DNA from: Idiomarina sp.
GTDB taxonomy: Bacteria; Pseudomonadota; Gammaproteobacteria; Enterobacterales; Alteromonadaceae
Reading direction: 5' to 3'
DNA: 64,000 bases
Assembly: GCA_020831965.1 (NCBI GenBank)
Contig: JAFIFP010000002.1
Location: 38,001-102,000 of the forward strand
In this document: in pieces, positions 46,503 through 55,784 of the stretch
Layout of the letters: every line of letters starts with the position of its first letter
How positions within the stretch are numbered: the stretch's first letter is position 1
Made by a program: the position numbers and the translations under genes
Notes under the pieces: model-generated
Told to the model about the DNA's origin: nothing
Databases searched by the model: none
What the model saw: only the letters and a program-made list of their open reading frames with translations

Positions 46503-47516
46503 CTAGATTTCCTGCATTAATGAAGGAAGTAAGGCTCGAAAAGGTGCCGGTAAACCAAAGTCTGCAAGTTGCTCTAGCGCAACGTATTGGGTTGCCGAGT
46601 CTTCATTGAGGCACAGTGTTGAATCTTGCGTGAGCCAGACTTGCCCATGCATTTTAAAATGACTAAAGGTATGCGTAAATTCTGTCACGAGCTCGCCCTG
46701 GGTCGGAGCTTCGTCAAGCTCAGGCAGACACCATAGAGAAGCCCAAATGCCGCTCGGGGGGCGTTTCAGGAGCCTAATTCGCACAGGTTTATCTGCTTGA
46801 AGGTGCAGTACGAAATGAGCTTCCCGGCGAGGAATCGTCTTAGTAGCCTTCTTGTGTGGTAACTCGTTTTGGCGTTGCTCTCGAAACGCGACGCAGTCGG
46901 CTTGTAATGGGCATGAGGTACAATTGGGGTTCCGCGGCGTACAGAGAGTAGCACCGAGATCCAGCAACCCTTGTGCGAAACGTCGGTTGTGTTCTTTAGG
47001 GGTAAGTTCCTCAGCTAAACGCCAAAGTTCTTTGTCGACAACACTGGTGCCAGGCACACCTTCGATACCAAATAAACGACAGAAAAGACGGCGCACGTTG
47101 CCGTCCACTATGGGGCCGTACTGATCGAAAGCAAAAGAGCGAATAGCACCGGCAGTGTAGCGGCCGACACCGGGTATCTCCTGTAGCTCTTTAAGGTCAT
47201 CTGGAAACTCACCGGCAGAATGTTCGATGAGATGGCGCGCTGCCTTTAAGAGATTTCGAGCTCTTGAGTAATAGCCGAGTCCTTGCCAGTGAGCCATCAC
47301 TTGGTCTTCTGTGGCTGCGGCGAGAGACTGTAAGGTTGGAAAGCTACTCATCCAGCGCTCGAAGTAGGGGATGACAGTCGTTACTTGGGTTTGTTGCAAC
47401 ATGATTTCACTCACGAGCACGCGATAAGGTGTTGCTGGTTGCTGCCAAGGTAGGTCATGACGACCATGGTTGGCTTGCCACGCGAGAACTTGGTTAACGA
47501 ATTGATTTTGTCTCAT
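46503..47516 (-). CDS. mutY: A/G-specific adenine glycosylase
   Basis: MutY removes adenine mispaired with 8-oxoguanine. The 337-residue product has the catalytic region SEIMLQQTQVTTVIPYFERW, the helix-hairpin-helix LQEIPGVGRYTAGAIRSFAF with the catalytic aspartate in PIVDGNVRRLF, and a 4Fe-4S cluster CTPRNPNCTSCPLQADC. The C-terminal part is the 8-oxoG-recognising NUDIX-like domain. It is divergent from trmB with a 65-base gap and precedes yggX. Confidence 0.97.
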   Translation of the reverse strand: MRQNQFVNQVLAWQANHGRHDLPWQQPATPYRVLVSEIMLQQTQVTTVIPYFERWMSSFPTLQSLAAATEDQVMAHWQGLGYYSRARNLLKAARHLIEHSAGEFPDDLKELQEIPGVGRYTAGAIRSFAFDQYGPIVDGNVRRLFCRLFGIEGVPGTSVVDKELWRLAEELTPKEHNRRFAQGLLDLGATLCTPRNPNCTSCPLQADCVAFREQRQNELPHKKATKTIPRREAHFVLHLQADKPVRIRLLKRPPSGIWASLWCLPELDEAPTQGELVTEFTHTFSHFKMHGQVWLTQDSTLCLNEDSATQYVALEQLADFGLPAPFRALLPSLMQEI

Positions 47517-47581
47517 GTTGCTTGTTTTTTGTCTCTGGGCTTGGATAATGAGCGCCCCACAGTGTAACAGGTCTCAATGAC

Positions 47582-48289
47582 ATGTCAGAAGAAGAGAAGC
47601 AAGAAACCTACATGCGCCGAATTCGCAGCTTTGTGAAGCGGGAAGGGCGGCTCACCAAGGGACAGGCGTCTGCGTTGGAACGGCTTTGGCCGAGTATGGG
47701 AATAAATGCGCCACACTCGGGAGAGCGTTTGGACTTGGTGCAGCTATTTGGTCGAGAGGCCCCTGTTGCGTTGGAGATAGGATTTGGCATGGGCCATTCA
47801 TTGGTGGCGATGGCAAAAGCAGCTCCTGAAATTGATTTTATTGGTATTGAAGTTCATCGCCCGGGCGTTGGTGCCTGCTTGATGGAAGCAGAACTACAGG
47901 GAGTCACGAATCTCCGAGTTGTCGAGTTTGATGCTGTGGAAGTACTTGAGCAGTGGCTCGATGACAATGTACTGGACAGAGTGCAAGTATTCTTTCCTGA
48001 TCCTTGGCACAAGAAGCGCCACCACAAACGGCGGCTCATCCAGCCAGAGTTCGTTCAACTCTTACGTCGCAAGCTGAAGGTTGATGGTGTTCTGCATTTG
48101 GCGACAGACTGGGAAAATTATGCTGAGCATATGCTTGAAGTGCTAAGTGCTGCGCCAGGTTTTGTGAACCTCGCAACGGATGGCACTTTTATTCCAAGAC
48201 CAGCAGAAAGACCCTTGACCAAGTTTGAGCAGCGCGGACATCGCCTCGGTCACGGCGTATGGGATATGAAGTTTAGCAAAGCTGATTAA
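47582..48289 (+). CDS. trmB: tRNA (guanine-N7-)-methyltransferase
   Basis: TrmB methylates G46 of tRNAs using S-adenosylmethionine. The 235-residue product has the cofactor loop [18 protein letters not shown], the family segment [15 protein letters not shown], and the catalytic [18 protein letters not shown]. The end, [19 protein letters not shown], is typical. The length is normal. It is divergent from mutY and overlaps the hemW end by 4 bases on opposite strands. Confidence 0.97.
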   Translation: MSEEEKQETYMRRIRSFVKREGRLTKGQASALERLWPSMGINAPHSGERLDLVQLFGREAPVALEIGFGMGHSLVAMAKAAPEIDFIGIEVHRPGVGACLMEAELQGVTNLRVVEFDAVEVLEQWLDDNVLDRVQVFFPDPWHKKRHHKRRLIQPEFVQLLRRKLKVDGVLHLATDWENYAEHMLEVLSAAPGFVNLATDGTFIPRPAERPLTKFEQRGHRLGHGVWDMKFSKAD

Positions 48290-49434
48290 TCCTCGATCAG
48301 GTCGGCTAAGACCTGATTTAAAAACAGGCGGCCACGCGCTGTGGTGATGAAGTGGTCGTCGGTTTCAATGATGAGTTGCTTGGCGACTGCATCAGCGAGC
48401 AGCTCGGACGCGGCACTGATAGGTAGTCCAGTGCGCTCAACGAACTCGTGTTTCGGCGCGGGCGCAATCAAGCGCAAGCGATTCATGAAATACTCGAACG
48501 GCCGCTCGGCGTCACTGACTTCCCAACTTTTATAAAGATAAGGCCGCGTTAAATCGAGATAGCCGCGCGGATGCTTCACTTTTTCAGTTCGGAGAATACG
48601 GTTCTCACTCGGCAGCGTGATCTTGCCATGCGCACCGCAACCAATCCCCAAATAGTCACCAAACTGCCAATAGTTGATATTGTGACGTCCCCGATGCCCA
48701 GGTTTGCCATAGGCGCTGACTTCGTATTGTTCATAACCGGCTGCAGCGAGGCGTTGATGACCCTCTTCATAAATGGCCCAGAGACTGTCATCGTCAGGAA
48801 GCTCCGGTGGCTGGCTCGCAAAGAGTGTATTGGGCTCAATGGTCAACTGATACCAAGAGATATGCGGCGGGTTCAGCGCAATCACTGCGTCGAGATCGCT
48901 CAATGCTTCGGCTGGCGTTTGATTGGGAAGGCCATGCATTAAGTCGAGATTAAAGCTTGTAAGTGGCAGCTGTGCAGCATGGCGCGCGGCGGCTCTGGCC
49001 TGCTCGGGATCATGGATTCGTCCGAGTGCTTTTAGGTGTTCTGTCTGAAGACTTTGCACGCCAATTGAGAGGCGATTAACGCCGGCTGCGGCAAAGCCGC
49101 TAAAGCGCTCTGTCTCGAAGGTGCCTGGGTTGGCTTCTAAGGTAATTTCGATGTTGTCACTGAACGGAATTACTGCTCGAATTTCACGCAAGAGACGAGC
49201 AATACCCTCAGCGCTGAATAAGCTTGGTGTGCCGCCGCCAATGAAGATGCTCTGTAACACGCGACCTTGCGCTAAGTGTTGGTCGGCTCTTAAATCATCT
49301 AATAGGCAATTAATGTATGCGACTTCCGGAATGACCTCCGGTTGTGCATGGGAGTTAAAGTCACAGTACGGACATTTTTGTACACACCAAGGAATATGTA
49401 CATACAAACTTAAGGGAGGTAATACCATGCTCAT
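48286..49434 (-). CDS. hemW: Radical-SAM haem chaperone HemW
   Basis: HemW binds haem and is thought to insert it into respiratory proteins; it was formerly confused with HemN. The 382-residue product has [20 protein letters not shown] with the CxxxCxxC cluster motif, [20 protein letters not shown], and [10 protein letters not shown]. It lacks the N-terminal extension of true HemN. The ATG overlaps the rdgB stop (ATGA); a second in-frame ATG lies two codons later. The rdgB-hemW order is common in gammaproteobacteria. Confidence 0.95.
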   Translation of the reverse strand: MSMVLPPLSLYVHIPWCVQKCPYCDFNSHAQPEVIPEVAYINCLLDDLRADQHLAQGRVLQSIFIGGGTPSLFSAEGIARLLREIRAVIPFSDNIEITLEANPGTFETERFSGFAAAGVNRLSIGVQSLQTEHLKALGRIHDPEQARAAARHAAQLPLTSFNLDLMHGLPNQTPAEALSDLDAVIALNPPHISWYQLTIEPNTLFASQPPELPDDDSLWAIYEEGHQRLAAAGYEQYEVSAYGKPGHRGRHNINYWQFGDYLGIGCGAHGKITLPSENRILRTEKVKHPRGYLDLTRPYLYKSWEVSDAERPFEYFMNRLRLIAPAPKHEFVERTGLPISAASELLADAVAKQLIIETDDHFITTARGRLFLNQVLADLIED

Positions 49435-50048
49435 GAACGGGCTCTGAAGTGCTGAAGCAGTTGACGGAGCGCTTGCCCACGATGACTCACTTCACGCTTA
49501 TCTTCTTTGCTCAGTTCCGCTGCAGTGCAGCCCAACTCGGGGATATAGAAGATGGGATCGTAACCAAAGCCTCCATCACCGGCTCTTGCTTCAGCGATAC
49601 GTCCATGCCACATGCCGTGTGCAATCAACGGAGTCGGATCGCCGGCATGCTCCATGTAAACCAAGACACAATGAAATGCGGCGCCCCGTTGCTCAACCGG
49701 CACGCCATCGAGGGCTTCTAGCAATTTTGCTACATTGGCGCTGTCGCTCGCTTGCGGACCCGCATAGCGGGCGGAATAGATGCCTGGGGCACCTTGTAAG
49801 GCATTCACGGCGAGTCCGGAGTCATCCGCAAGGGCTGGCCGACTCGTTCGTGCGCAGGCATGCCGTGCTTTAATCAGCGCATTTTCGACGAAGCTTAGCC
49901 CGGTTTCTTCAGCATCCTCAACGTGAAAATCAGTTTGTGACACCACATTTACGCCGAGTGGGGCGAGTAAGTCCGACAGTTCTGCTCGTTTGCCCGGGTT
50001 ACCAGTGGCTAAAACCAGTGTGTCTGGTGCCATACGTTGCAGCATCAT
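49431..50048 (-). CDS. rdgB: XTP/dITP diphosphatase (Ham1/RdgB)
   Basis: RdgB hydrolyses dITP, XTP and related bad nucleotides to monophosphates. The product of about 205 residues has [20 protein letters not shown], the metal-binding [39 protein letters not shown] and the end [15 protein letters not shown]. The frame is open to 50063, but ATG at 50048 has GAGG six bases upstream and is preferred. It overlaps hemW by 4 bases. Confidence 0.95.
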   Translation of the reverse strand: MMLQRMAPDTLVLATGNPGKRAELSDLLAPLGVNVVSQTDFHVEDAEETGLSFVENALIKARHACARTSRPALADDSGLAVNALQGAPGIYSARYAGPQASDSANVAKLLEALDGVPVEQRGAAFHCVLVYMEHAGDPTPLIAHGMWHGRIAEARAGDGGFGYDPIFYIPELGCTAAELSKEDKREVSHRGQALRQLLQHFRARS

Positions 50049-50146
50049 GATGAACCTCGTCATTCTCGTGTATTTGTCGGTAGGCCATTATAGCGCACTC
50101 AAATCCCTGTGTTATGATGCTTTTTTATAAAACAGTGCTTTTCTTG

Positions 50147-50171
50147 GGAGCCAAAACTAGGAGCCAAAACC
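50147..50171 (+). repeat. 13-bp tandem duplication containing the ribosome binding site of the antiporter gene
   Basis: GGAGCCAAAACTA is followed by GGAGCCAAAACC. Both units carry GGAG; the second is 12 bases from the ATG at 50176, so the duplication has doubled the ribosome binding site. Confidence 0.85.
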
Positions 50172-50175
50172 GTTC

Positions 50176-51903
50176 ATGGATGCCGTCAATCTGATTATTT
50201 TGATCGCTGGGGCTTTGCTGTTCGCAAGTATTGTTGCGACGCAAGTTTCTGTGCGACTTGGCGCTCCATTATTGCTTGTCTTTCTTCTTCTAGGAATGCT
50301 TGCTGGCGAAGATGGCATTTTAAGAATCCAGTTTAACAACCCTGATATTGCGTTGCTCATCGGTTCTGTTGCCCTCGTAATTATTCTGTTCGATGGCGGT
50401 TTACGAACCCATCCTGAGCGCTTCCGTGTGGCTCTCGCTCCAGCAGCAATGCTGGCTTCCGTGGGTGTTGTTCTCACCTGTGTTATTACGGGACTAAGTG
50501 CTGCTTGGCTGTTTGGCTTAAGTTGGATTGAAGGGTTGTTGTTAGGCGCTATTTTGGGTTCCACTGATGCCGCAGCGGTCTTCTCCATATTTCAATCACA
50601 AGGCCTACGAATTAAAGAACGGGTCGCCGCAACACTTGAAATAGAATCGGGAAGTAACGACCCCATGGCGGTCATGCTCACCATTACTTTGGTCAGCGTG
50701 TTGGTGGAACAGCAGACCGGCTTGGATTGGTCGGTCGGTTTGGTGTTTTTGCAACAAGCGATTGTTGGAGCCGCGGTCGGTTACTTGGGCGGTCGTGGTT
50801 TCGTTTGGACCTGTCGCAAACTTGAATTGCACCTAGCCTTTTTCCCACTGTTAGCGGTGTCTGGCAGTATTCTAGTGTACGGACTGACCGCGCAGTTAGG
50901 CGGTAGTGGCTTCCTCGCTGTTTACCTCATGGGCTACTTAGTGGGTAATGCTCGGTTGCCGCAAGTCGTGAATATTTTGCGGGTGCATGATGGGTTAGCG
51001 TGGCTAAGTCAGATCGTCATGTTTCTGATGTTGGGGATGTTGATGACCCCTTCGGCGTTGCTCGATATCGCAGTACCTGCCTTGATTCTGGCCGGAATTC
51101 TAATCTTTGTTGCGCGCCCGCTAGCGGTATTTATTAGCTTGGCGCCATTTCGGTTCCCATGGCGAGACCAGATCTTTATCAGTTGGGTCGGTTTACGTGG
51201 GGCCGTGCCTATTGTCCTGGCGCTGTTCCCCTGGATTGCTGGACTCGAAAATCAGCAAATGTATTTCGAGGTGGCCTTCTTCGTGGTGCTCGTTTCGCTG
51301 GTGCTGCAAGGCTGGACATTGTTGCCATTCGCTCGCAAGTTGGGCCTCGAAGTGCCTCCTGAGCCGGAGCCAAACTTCCGCATGTCCATCGAACGCGTGG
51401 GGAATCGAGAGTTGCTCGAAGTTGCAGCCTTTGAAATTGACGATGACACACCGGCCTGCGATCACCACTGGGATGAAATTAGCATGACGGACCCCGTGGA
51501 GTTCATTGGCTTGATTCGTCAAGGTGAGTGGATTCGCACCATTAGTAACCCATTACTGCAAGCGGGCGATACGGTGATGGTGTTAGCACGCTCGGCGGAC
51601 ATTGTTCGGATTAGCGATGTGCTTGCATCCAATGGAACGGGCAAGCGTTTAACGAAGAAGTCATTCTTCGGCGACTTCATACTCAACGGCGATATAACCC
51701 TTGCCGATTTGGCTGGGTTCTATGTATTGCCTGAGGGCGATAGCCACCCGGAAGAAACCATTGCGGAGCTCTTCGTGCAGCAATTTCGCCGTCGCGTGGT
51801 TATTGGAGATCACATTGTGATCGGTAATTTGGTTTTCACTGCACGTGAAGTCGACGAAAGCGGGAAGCTGAAAAAAGTGGGTGTAAAGGCTGCCCGCGGT
51901 TAA
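50176..51903 (+). CDS. cvrA: Potassium/proton antiporter NhaP2 (CvrA)
   Basis: This 575-residue inner-membrane protein exchanges potassium (or sodium) for protons and helps in osmotic and pH control. About 12 to 13 membrane helices (1-395) form the CPA1 exchanger, with the ion-site region GLRGAVPIVLALFPW. A TrkA-C domain (about 400-490) and a CorC/HlyC-like domain (about 495-575) follow, the arrangement of E. coli CvrA and Vibrio NhaP2. The unusual feature is the duplicated ribosome binding site just upstream. Confidence 0.95.
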   Translation: MDAVNLIILIAGALLFASIVATQVSVRLGAPLLLVFLLLGMLAGEDGILRIQFNNPDIALLIGSVALVIILFDGGLRTHPERFRVALAPAAMLASVGVVLTCVITGLSAAWLFGLSWIEGLLLGAILGSTDAAAVFSIFQSQGLRIKERVAATLEIESGSNDPMAVMLTITLVSVLVEQQTGLDWSVGLVFLQQAIVGAAVGYLGGRGFVWTCRKLELHLAFFPLLAVSGSILVYGLTAQLGGSGFLAVYLMGYLVGNARLPQVVNILRVHDGLAWLSQIVMFLMLGMLMTPSALLDIAVPALILAGILIFVARPLAVFISLAPFRFPWRDQIFISWVGLRGAVPIVLALFPWIAGLENQQMYFEVAFFVVLVSLVLQGWTLLPFARKLGLEVPPEPEPNFRMSIERVGNRELLEVAAFEIDDDTPACDHHWDEISMTDPVEFIGLIRQGEWIRTISNPLLQAGDTVMVLARSADIVRISDVLASNGTGKRLTKKSFFGDFILNGDITLADLAGFYVLPEGDSHPEETIAELFVQQFRRRVVIGDHIVIGNLVFTAREVDESGKLKKVGVKAARG

Positions 51904-51910
51904 GCGGGCA
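51891..51910. terminator. Hairpin at the end of cvrA
   Basis: TGCCCGC-GGTTAA-GCGGGCA forms a 7-bp stem whose loop contains the cvrA stop codon. Only short T-runs follow, so it is a weak terminator candidate between two convergent genes. Confidence 0.4.
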
Positions 51911-51920
51911 ATCCGTTTAA

Positions 51921-52376
51921 TTAGTTCTGATAGAAAGTATGGGCAAAGCGCAATTCTTGAGTCGTGTCACCTTGTCGCAAGGTGATAAAGAAGCGATAGC
52001 GCTCTTGCCGTTGATGGGGAAGATCCGTGAGATAGTAGATCGATGGCTCATCAATAATCCGGCGAAAAGAAAGCGTTCGACGCTGGCCTGCTTCATTCAA
52101 AGCATATCCCTCAACAACAACTCGCTGTGCCGGTTTGCCTTCGCGGGTCGCATCCAAAACCGACAAGCTAACGACGCCCCGGGCGTTACTTCGCCTCAAG
52201 TTGTAAGCACTCGCTACTTCTGGTTGAAGCATCGTACTTGGGAAAGCGCTGTAATGAACTTCCCAAGAACCCAGTCGTTGAAACTGTCCACCTTGATCAC
52301 CTTGGGTCTTCGCAAGGGCGGAGGCAGACAGGAGACTTAGTATGCAGAACATGACTTTTATCGCGGCCCATTTCAT
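51921..52376 (-). CDS. DUF4426 exported protein
   Basis: The 151-residue product has a signal peptide (about 1-22, cleavage near ALA-KT) and a single compact domain matching DUF4426 by pattern: LGSWEVHYSAFPSTMLQPEV at the start and a final TQELRFAHTFYQN. Members are periplasmic and of unknown function. It lies in the yggS-proC-yggT neighbourhood, as in Vibrio and Shewanella, and is probably transcribed with those genes. Confidence 0.85.
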   Translation of the reverse strand: MKWAAIKVMFCILSLLSASALAKTQGDQGGQFQRLGSWEVHYSAFPSTMLQPEVASAYNLRRSNARGVVSLSVLDATREGKPAQRVVVEGYALNEAGQRRTLSFRRIIDEPSIYYLTDLPHQRQERYRFFITLRQGDTTQELRFAHTFYQN

Positions 52377-52440
52377 AGGATACCTCCGTTATACAGTGGC
52401 GTGCGCTTCGTCCGTTGTGATTAATCGCAGCGGTTAACCG

Positions 52441-52506
52441 TAATCTTTAATCGCAATGTTCAACGGTAATCTTTAACCGCCATCTTTAACCGCAATCTTT
52501 AACCAA
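52441..52506. repeat. 13-14 bp tandem repeats downstream of yggT
   Basis: Units TAATCTTTAATCGC, TAATCTTTAACCGC, CATCTTTAACCGC and AATCTTTAACC lie in a row, with one diverged unit between the first two. The stop codon of yggT (52499-52501) is inside the last unit. Confidence 0.8.
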
Positions 52507-53023
52507 TAATGGCGCGCGCGAACTGTATTGAAATAATGGCTACTAATACCGATAAATCAAGTCCACCGATAGGTGGTAGGATGCGACGAATCGGGCGTAG
52601 TAGAGGCTCAGTGAGCTCATGTAGCGTGTGCTCAATGGGATTTTGTCCCTGGCTCAACCAACTCAGAATGGCTCGAAGTAACAGGATCCAGAACATCAGC
52701 ATCAATACGCTGCCTGCCAACTGCTGAATTGAGAAGATGAGCAAGGGGAGCCAATGCGGCATGGTTCCAAAGAGTGAAGTTAAGATAAAGAACTTCAACC
52801 AGGTCAGCAGTACCGCTAGAAACACCGAGGCTAGATCGAGCCGACCCAAGGTTGGAATTATTCTCTGCAGCGGCTTAACGAGTGGGTTTGTGACCTTGCG
52901 TAAAAATTCAGCAACGGGCGAAAAGTAATTCGCTTGCACCAATTGCATCCAAACACGCAGGACAAATGCCATGACATAGAGTGAGAACAGAGTATGAATA
53001 AGAAACTGTAAACCTTGGTCCAT
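52499..53023 (-). CDS. yggT: YggT-family membrane protein
   Basis: The 174-residue product has four membrane helices in two similar halves, each with the YggT pattern: NPLVKPLQRIIPTLGRLDLA in the first and EPLLRPIRRILPPIGGLDLS in the second. The family is linked to osmotic shock tolerance and membrane organisation. It follows proC on the same strand after 29 bases, the conserved yggS-proC-yggT order. Its stop codon lies in a short tandem repeat. Confidence 0.95.
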   Translation of the reverse strand: MDQGLQFLIHTLFSLYVMAFVLRVWMQLVQANYFSPVAEFLRKVTNPLVKPLQRIIPTLGRLDLASVFLAVLLTWLKFFILTSLFGTMPHWLPLLIFSIQQLAGSVLMLMFWILLLRAILSWLSQGQNPIEHTLHELTEPLLRPIRRILPPIGGLDLSVLVAIISIQFARAIIG

Positions 53024-53052
53024 ATGTTGTTACGCCTTTTCAATTCAACGTT

Positions 53053-53886
53053 TTAAAAAAGTTTTGCCATTTCTTGATTGCGAGCAACTGCGGCTCGAAC
53101 CGCGCGGTCGGAAATAGCGTCTAGTGCTGCCGATTGATATTCCTCTATGCCTTTTGCAGTGGAGCCACCTTTGCTGGTGACTTGTTTGCGCAAGTCAATC
53201 AGAGATAAATCGCTATCCGTTGCCATTTTTGCTGCGCCCAAGGCGGTTTGTTGCACCATAGCGCGCGCACGTTCAGGGTCAAAGCCGAGCGCCTCTGCTG
53301 CTTGCTGGAGACCGTGCATAAACTCGAAAAAATAGGCTGGCCCGCTGCCAGCGACTGCGCCTAACACATCAACTTCATCTTCATTCTCTAGCCAAATCGA
53401 CAGGCCGACATAATCGAAAACCTGACTTATAAAGTCACGATCAGCCGTTGTCACTTTCCGGTCTGCGCAGAGACCGGATACTCCTTCACCCACGAGTGAT
53501 GGCGTATTAGGCATAATTCTGACAACCCGGGTGTTTTCCCCGAGATAGTCATAATACTTGGCGAAACGTAAGCCTGCTGCAATCGAAGCGACAAGTTTGT
53601 CGCTGATGGCTGGGCTATTGGTTTTCAAATCTGCACAGACTTCTTTCATAAGCTGAGGCTTTACAGACAAGATAATCACATCACAAGCCGCAACGAGCGC
53701 ATGATTGTCTTGGGTCGTGTGAATGCCAAAGTCGTTTTCTAATTGCTCGAGTTTAGGCGTGCTCGGATTACTCGCCCAGATGCGGTCAGCGGGATAACCA
53801 CCACGCACCATACCGCCGATAATACTTCGAGGCATGTTGCCAGCGCCGATAAAACCAATCGTTCGGATATCCTGTGGTGTCGTCAT
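53053..53886 (-). CDS. proC: Pyrroline-5-carboxylate reductase
   Basis: ProC carries out the last step of proline synthesis with NAD(P)H. The 277-residue product has the Rossmann motif IGFIGAGNMPRSIIGGMV and the C-terminal GSGPAYFFEFMHGLQQAAEA and LRKQVTSKGGSTAKGIEEY, which form the dimer and substrate site. ATG at 53886 is preferred over the TTG at 53907, because AAGGAG lies just upstream. Together with proBA in this window it completes the pathway from glutamate. Confidence 0.96.
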   Translation of the reverse strand: MTTPQDIRTIGFIGAGNMPRSIIGGMVRGGYPADRIWASNPSTPKLEQLENDFGIHTTQDNHALVAACDVIILSVKPQLMKEVCADLKTNSPAISDKLVASIAAGLRFAKYYDYLGENTRVVRIMPNTPSLVGEGVSGLCADRKVTTADRDFISQVFDYVGLSIWLENEDEVDVLGAVAGSGPAYFFEFMHGLQQAAEALGFDPERARAMVQQTALGAAKMATDSDLSLIDLRKQVTSKGGSTAKGIEEYQSAALDAISDRAVRAAVARNQEMAKLF

Positions 53887-53903
53887 AAACTCCTTACCTT
53901 CTC

Positions 53904-54638
53904 TCAATCTTTTTCTATGTAGTCGCGAGCTCCGAAAATCGCTGTACCGACGCGCACCATAGTAGAGCCATGGGCAATAGCAACTTCGAGGTCGTTGGTC
54001 ATACCTACCGACAGTGTATCAAGCTCCGGAAACAGTTGCTGCATTTCACTAAATAAGTCCTGCAATCGCTTGAGTGACTCGTGTTGCTGTTCTGGCTCAG
54101 TACTTGTCCCAGGAATGGCCCGAGGAATGGCCATCAACCCCCGCAGGCGAAGCTTTGGCAGGGCTTGGATGTCACGCAATAGAGAAACTAGCGTTGCGGT
54201 GTCTGTTTGTGGGGAAATGCCGGACTTGGAGCTTTCGTCGTCAATGTTGATTTGCACTAATACTTGCAGAGGTGGCAGATGGTCAGGCCGTTGCTCATTC
54301 AAGCGACGAGCAATTTTGGCGCGATCGATTGTATGCATCCAGTCGAAGTGTTCGGCGACAGCACGGGTTTTATTCGACTGTAGCGGGCCAATGAAGTGCC
54401 AAGTCACATCGGATAAGTGGGTTAATGTCTGAATTTTATCGACACCCTCTTGCACATAGTTCTCGCCAAAGTGACGTTGGCCTGCGTTGTGTGCCGCTAC
54501 AATTGCTTCATTTGGCTTGGTCTTACTGACCGCGAGCAAGGTGACTGCACCAGCTTTTCTATAGAACTTCTGTTCAGCTGCAGAAATTTGCGCTCGAACA
54601 TTCGTTAGTTGGTCTGCTATGGTTGCTTCGTATGACAT
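53904..54638 (-). CDS. yggS: YggS-family PLP homeostasis protein
   Basis: PLPBP/YggS proteins hold pyridoxal phosphate and balance B6 and amino-acid pools; no enzyme activity is known. The 244-residue single-domain barrel binds PLP through the lysine in LLAVSKTKPNEAIVAAHN. Other family segments are RHFGENYVQEGVDKI, WHFIGPLQSNKTRAVAEHF and LSVGMTNDLEVAIAHGSTMV. It is the first gene of yggS-proC-yggT and is divergent from pilT, the common arrangement. Confidence 0.96.
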   Translation of the reverse strand: MSYEATIADQLTNVRAQISAAEQKFYRKAGAVTLLAVSKTKPNEAIVAAHNAGQRHFGENYVQEGVDKIQTLTHLSDVTWHFIGPLQSNKTRAVAEHFDWMHTIDRAKIARRLNEQRPDHLPPLQVLVQINIDDESSKSGISPQTDTATLVSLLRDIQALPKLRLRGLMAIPRAIPGTSTEPEQQHESLKRLQDLFSEMQQLFPELDTLSVGMTNDLEVAIAHGSTMVRVGTAIFGARDYIEKD

Positions 54639-54664
54639 CGTAACTCGTTTATTAGAGACTCATT

Positions 54665-55696
54665 ATGAATCTTCAGGAACTACTGACTCAATGTGTGCAT
54701 GAGGGGGCATCCGACTTGCACCTCTCCGCAGGTACTCCACCGATGTTTCGTATCGATGGCGACATTCGTAAGATTACCACAGTCCCTTTAGACCGGCGAC
54801 AGGTGCTCGATATGGTGCAGAGCATTATGAGCGAGAGCCAGCGCGCGAGTTTTGCAGAGGACTTGGAAGCGGATTTTTCTATTGCCATTGAGGGTGTGGC
54901 GCGCTTCCGGGTGAACACTTTTATGCAGCGGCATGGCCCAGCAGCGGTGTTTCGGACGATCCCCAGTGAAGTTCTCAGTCTTGAGACATTAAAAGCACCA
55001 GATATTCTGAAACGCATTGCGGAATACCCGCGTGGGTTAGTATTGGTGACAGGCCCCACAGGCTCAGGTAAGTCAACCACCTTGGCCGCGATGGTGAATC
55101 ATATTAATGAAAAATACCCGCATCATATCCTCACCATTGAAGACCCGATCGAGTTTGTTCATGACAGCAAGCAAAGTCTGATTAACCAGCGCGAAGTGCA
55201 TCGTGATACAAAGAGCTTCAATGCAGCACTGCGCGCGGCATTGCGTGAAGATCCTGATGTGATTCTGGTGGGCGAAATGCGCGATCTGGAGACTATCCGT
55301 TTGGCATTAACGGCTGCGGAAACAGGTCACTTGGTGTTTGGCACGTTACACACTACCTCCGCCCCGAAGACCATTGACCGAATTGTTGATGTGTTTCCTG
55401 GCGAAGAAAAATCCATGGTGCGTTCTATGTTGTCGGAATCCTTGCGAGCCGTTATTTCGCAAGTGTTGGTGAAGAAAGAGGGTGGTGGTCGAGTGGCGGC
55501 ACACGAAATCATGCTTGCAACACCAGCAATCAAGAACCTGATTCGCGAAGACAAAATTGCACAGATGTATTCAGCGGTACAGACGGGTGCTGCACTGGGT
55601 ATGCAAACTATGGAACAGGCGCTGAATCGTCTTGTAGACATTGGTGAAGTAACGCCACAGGCGGTCCGCTCGAAGCTGGAACAGTCGGGTACTTAG
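54665..55696 (+). CDS. pilT: Twitching-motility retraction ATPase PilT
   Basis: PilT powers retraction of type IV pili. The 343-residue product begins LQELLTQCVHEGASDLHLSA and has Walker A TGPTGSGKSTTLAAM, an Asp box in TIEDPIEFVH, Walker B DPDVILVGEMRD, and the His box TGHLVFGTLHTTSAPKTIDR. The C-terminal LIREDKIAQMYSAVQTG contains the AIRNLIRE-like retraction motif (AIKNLIRE). pilU, which usually follows pilT, is absent here; tsaD comes next. Confidence 0.97.
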   Translation: MNLQELLTQCVHEGASDLHLSAGTPPMFRIDGDIRKITTVPLDRRQVLDMVQSIMSESQRASFAEDLEADFSIAIEGVARFRVNTFMQRHGPAAVFRTIPSEVLSLETLKAPDILKRIAEYPRGLVLVTGPTGSGKSTTLAAMVNHINEKYPHHILTIEDPIEFVHDSKQSLINQREVHRDTKSFNAALRAALREDPDVILVGEMRDLETIRLALTAAETGHLVFGTLHTTSAPKTIDRIVDVFPGEEKSMVRSMLSESLRAVISQVLVKKEGGGRVAAHEIMLATPAIKNLIREDKIAQMYSAVQTGAALGMQTMEQALNRLVDIGEVTPQAVRSKLEQSGT

Positions 55697-55784
55697 CAGG
55701 TACAATAGGCGCTCTTTTCGAGGTGTATGGCAGTATCTGATGCGCTTCGGCCTTTTTATTGATGTGGTAGAAAAAGGGTAATGC

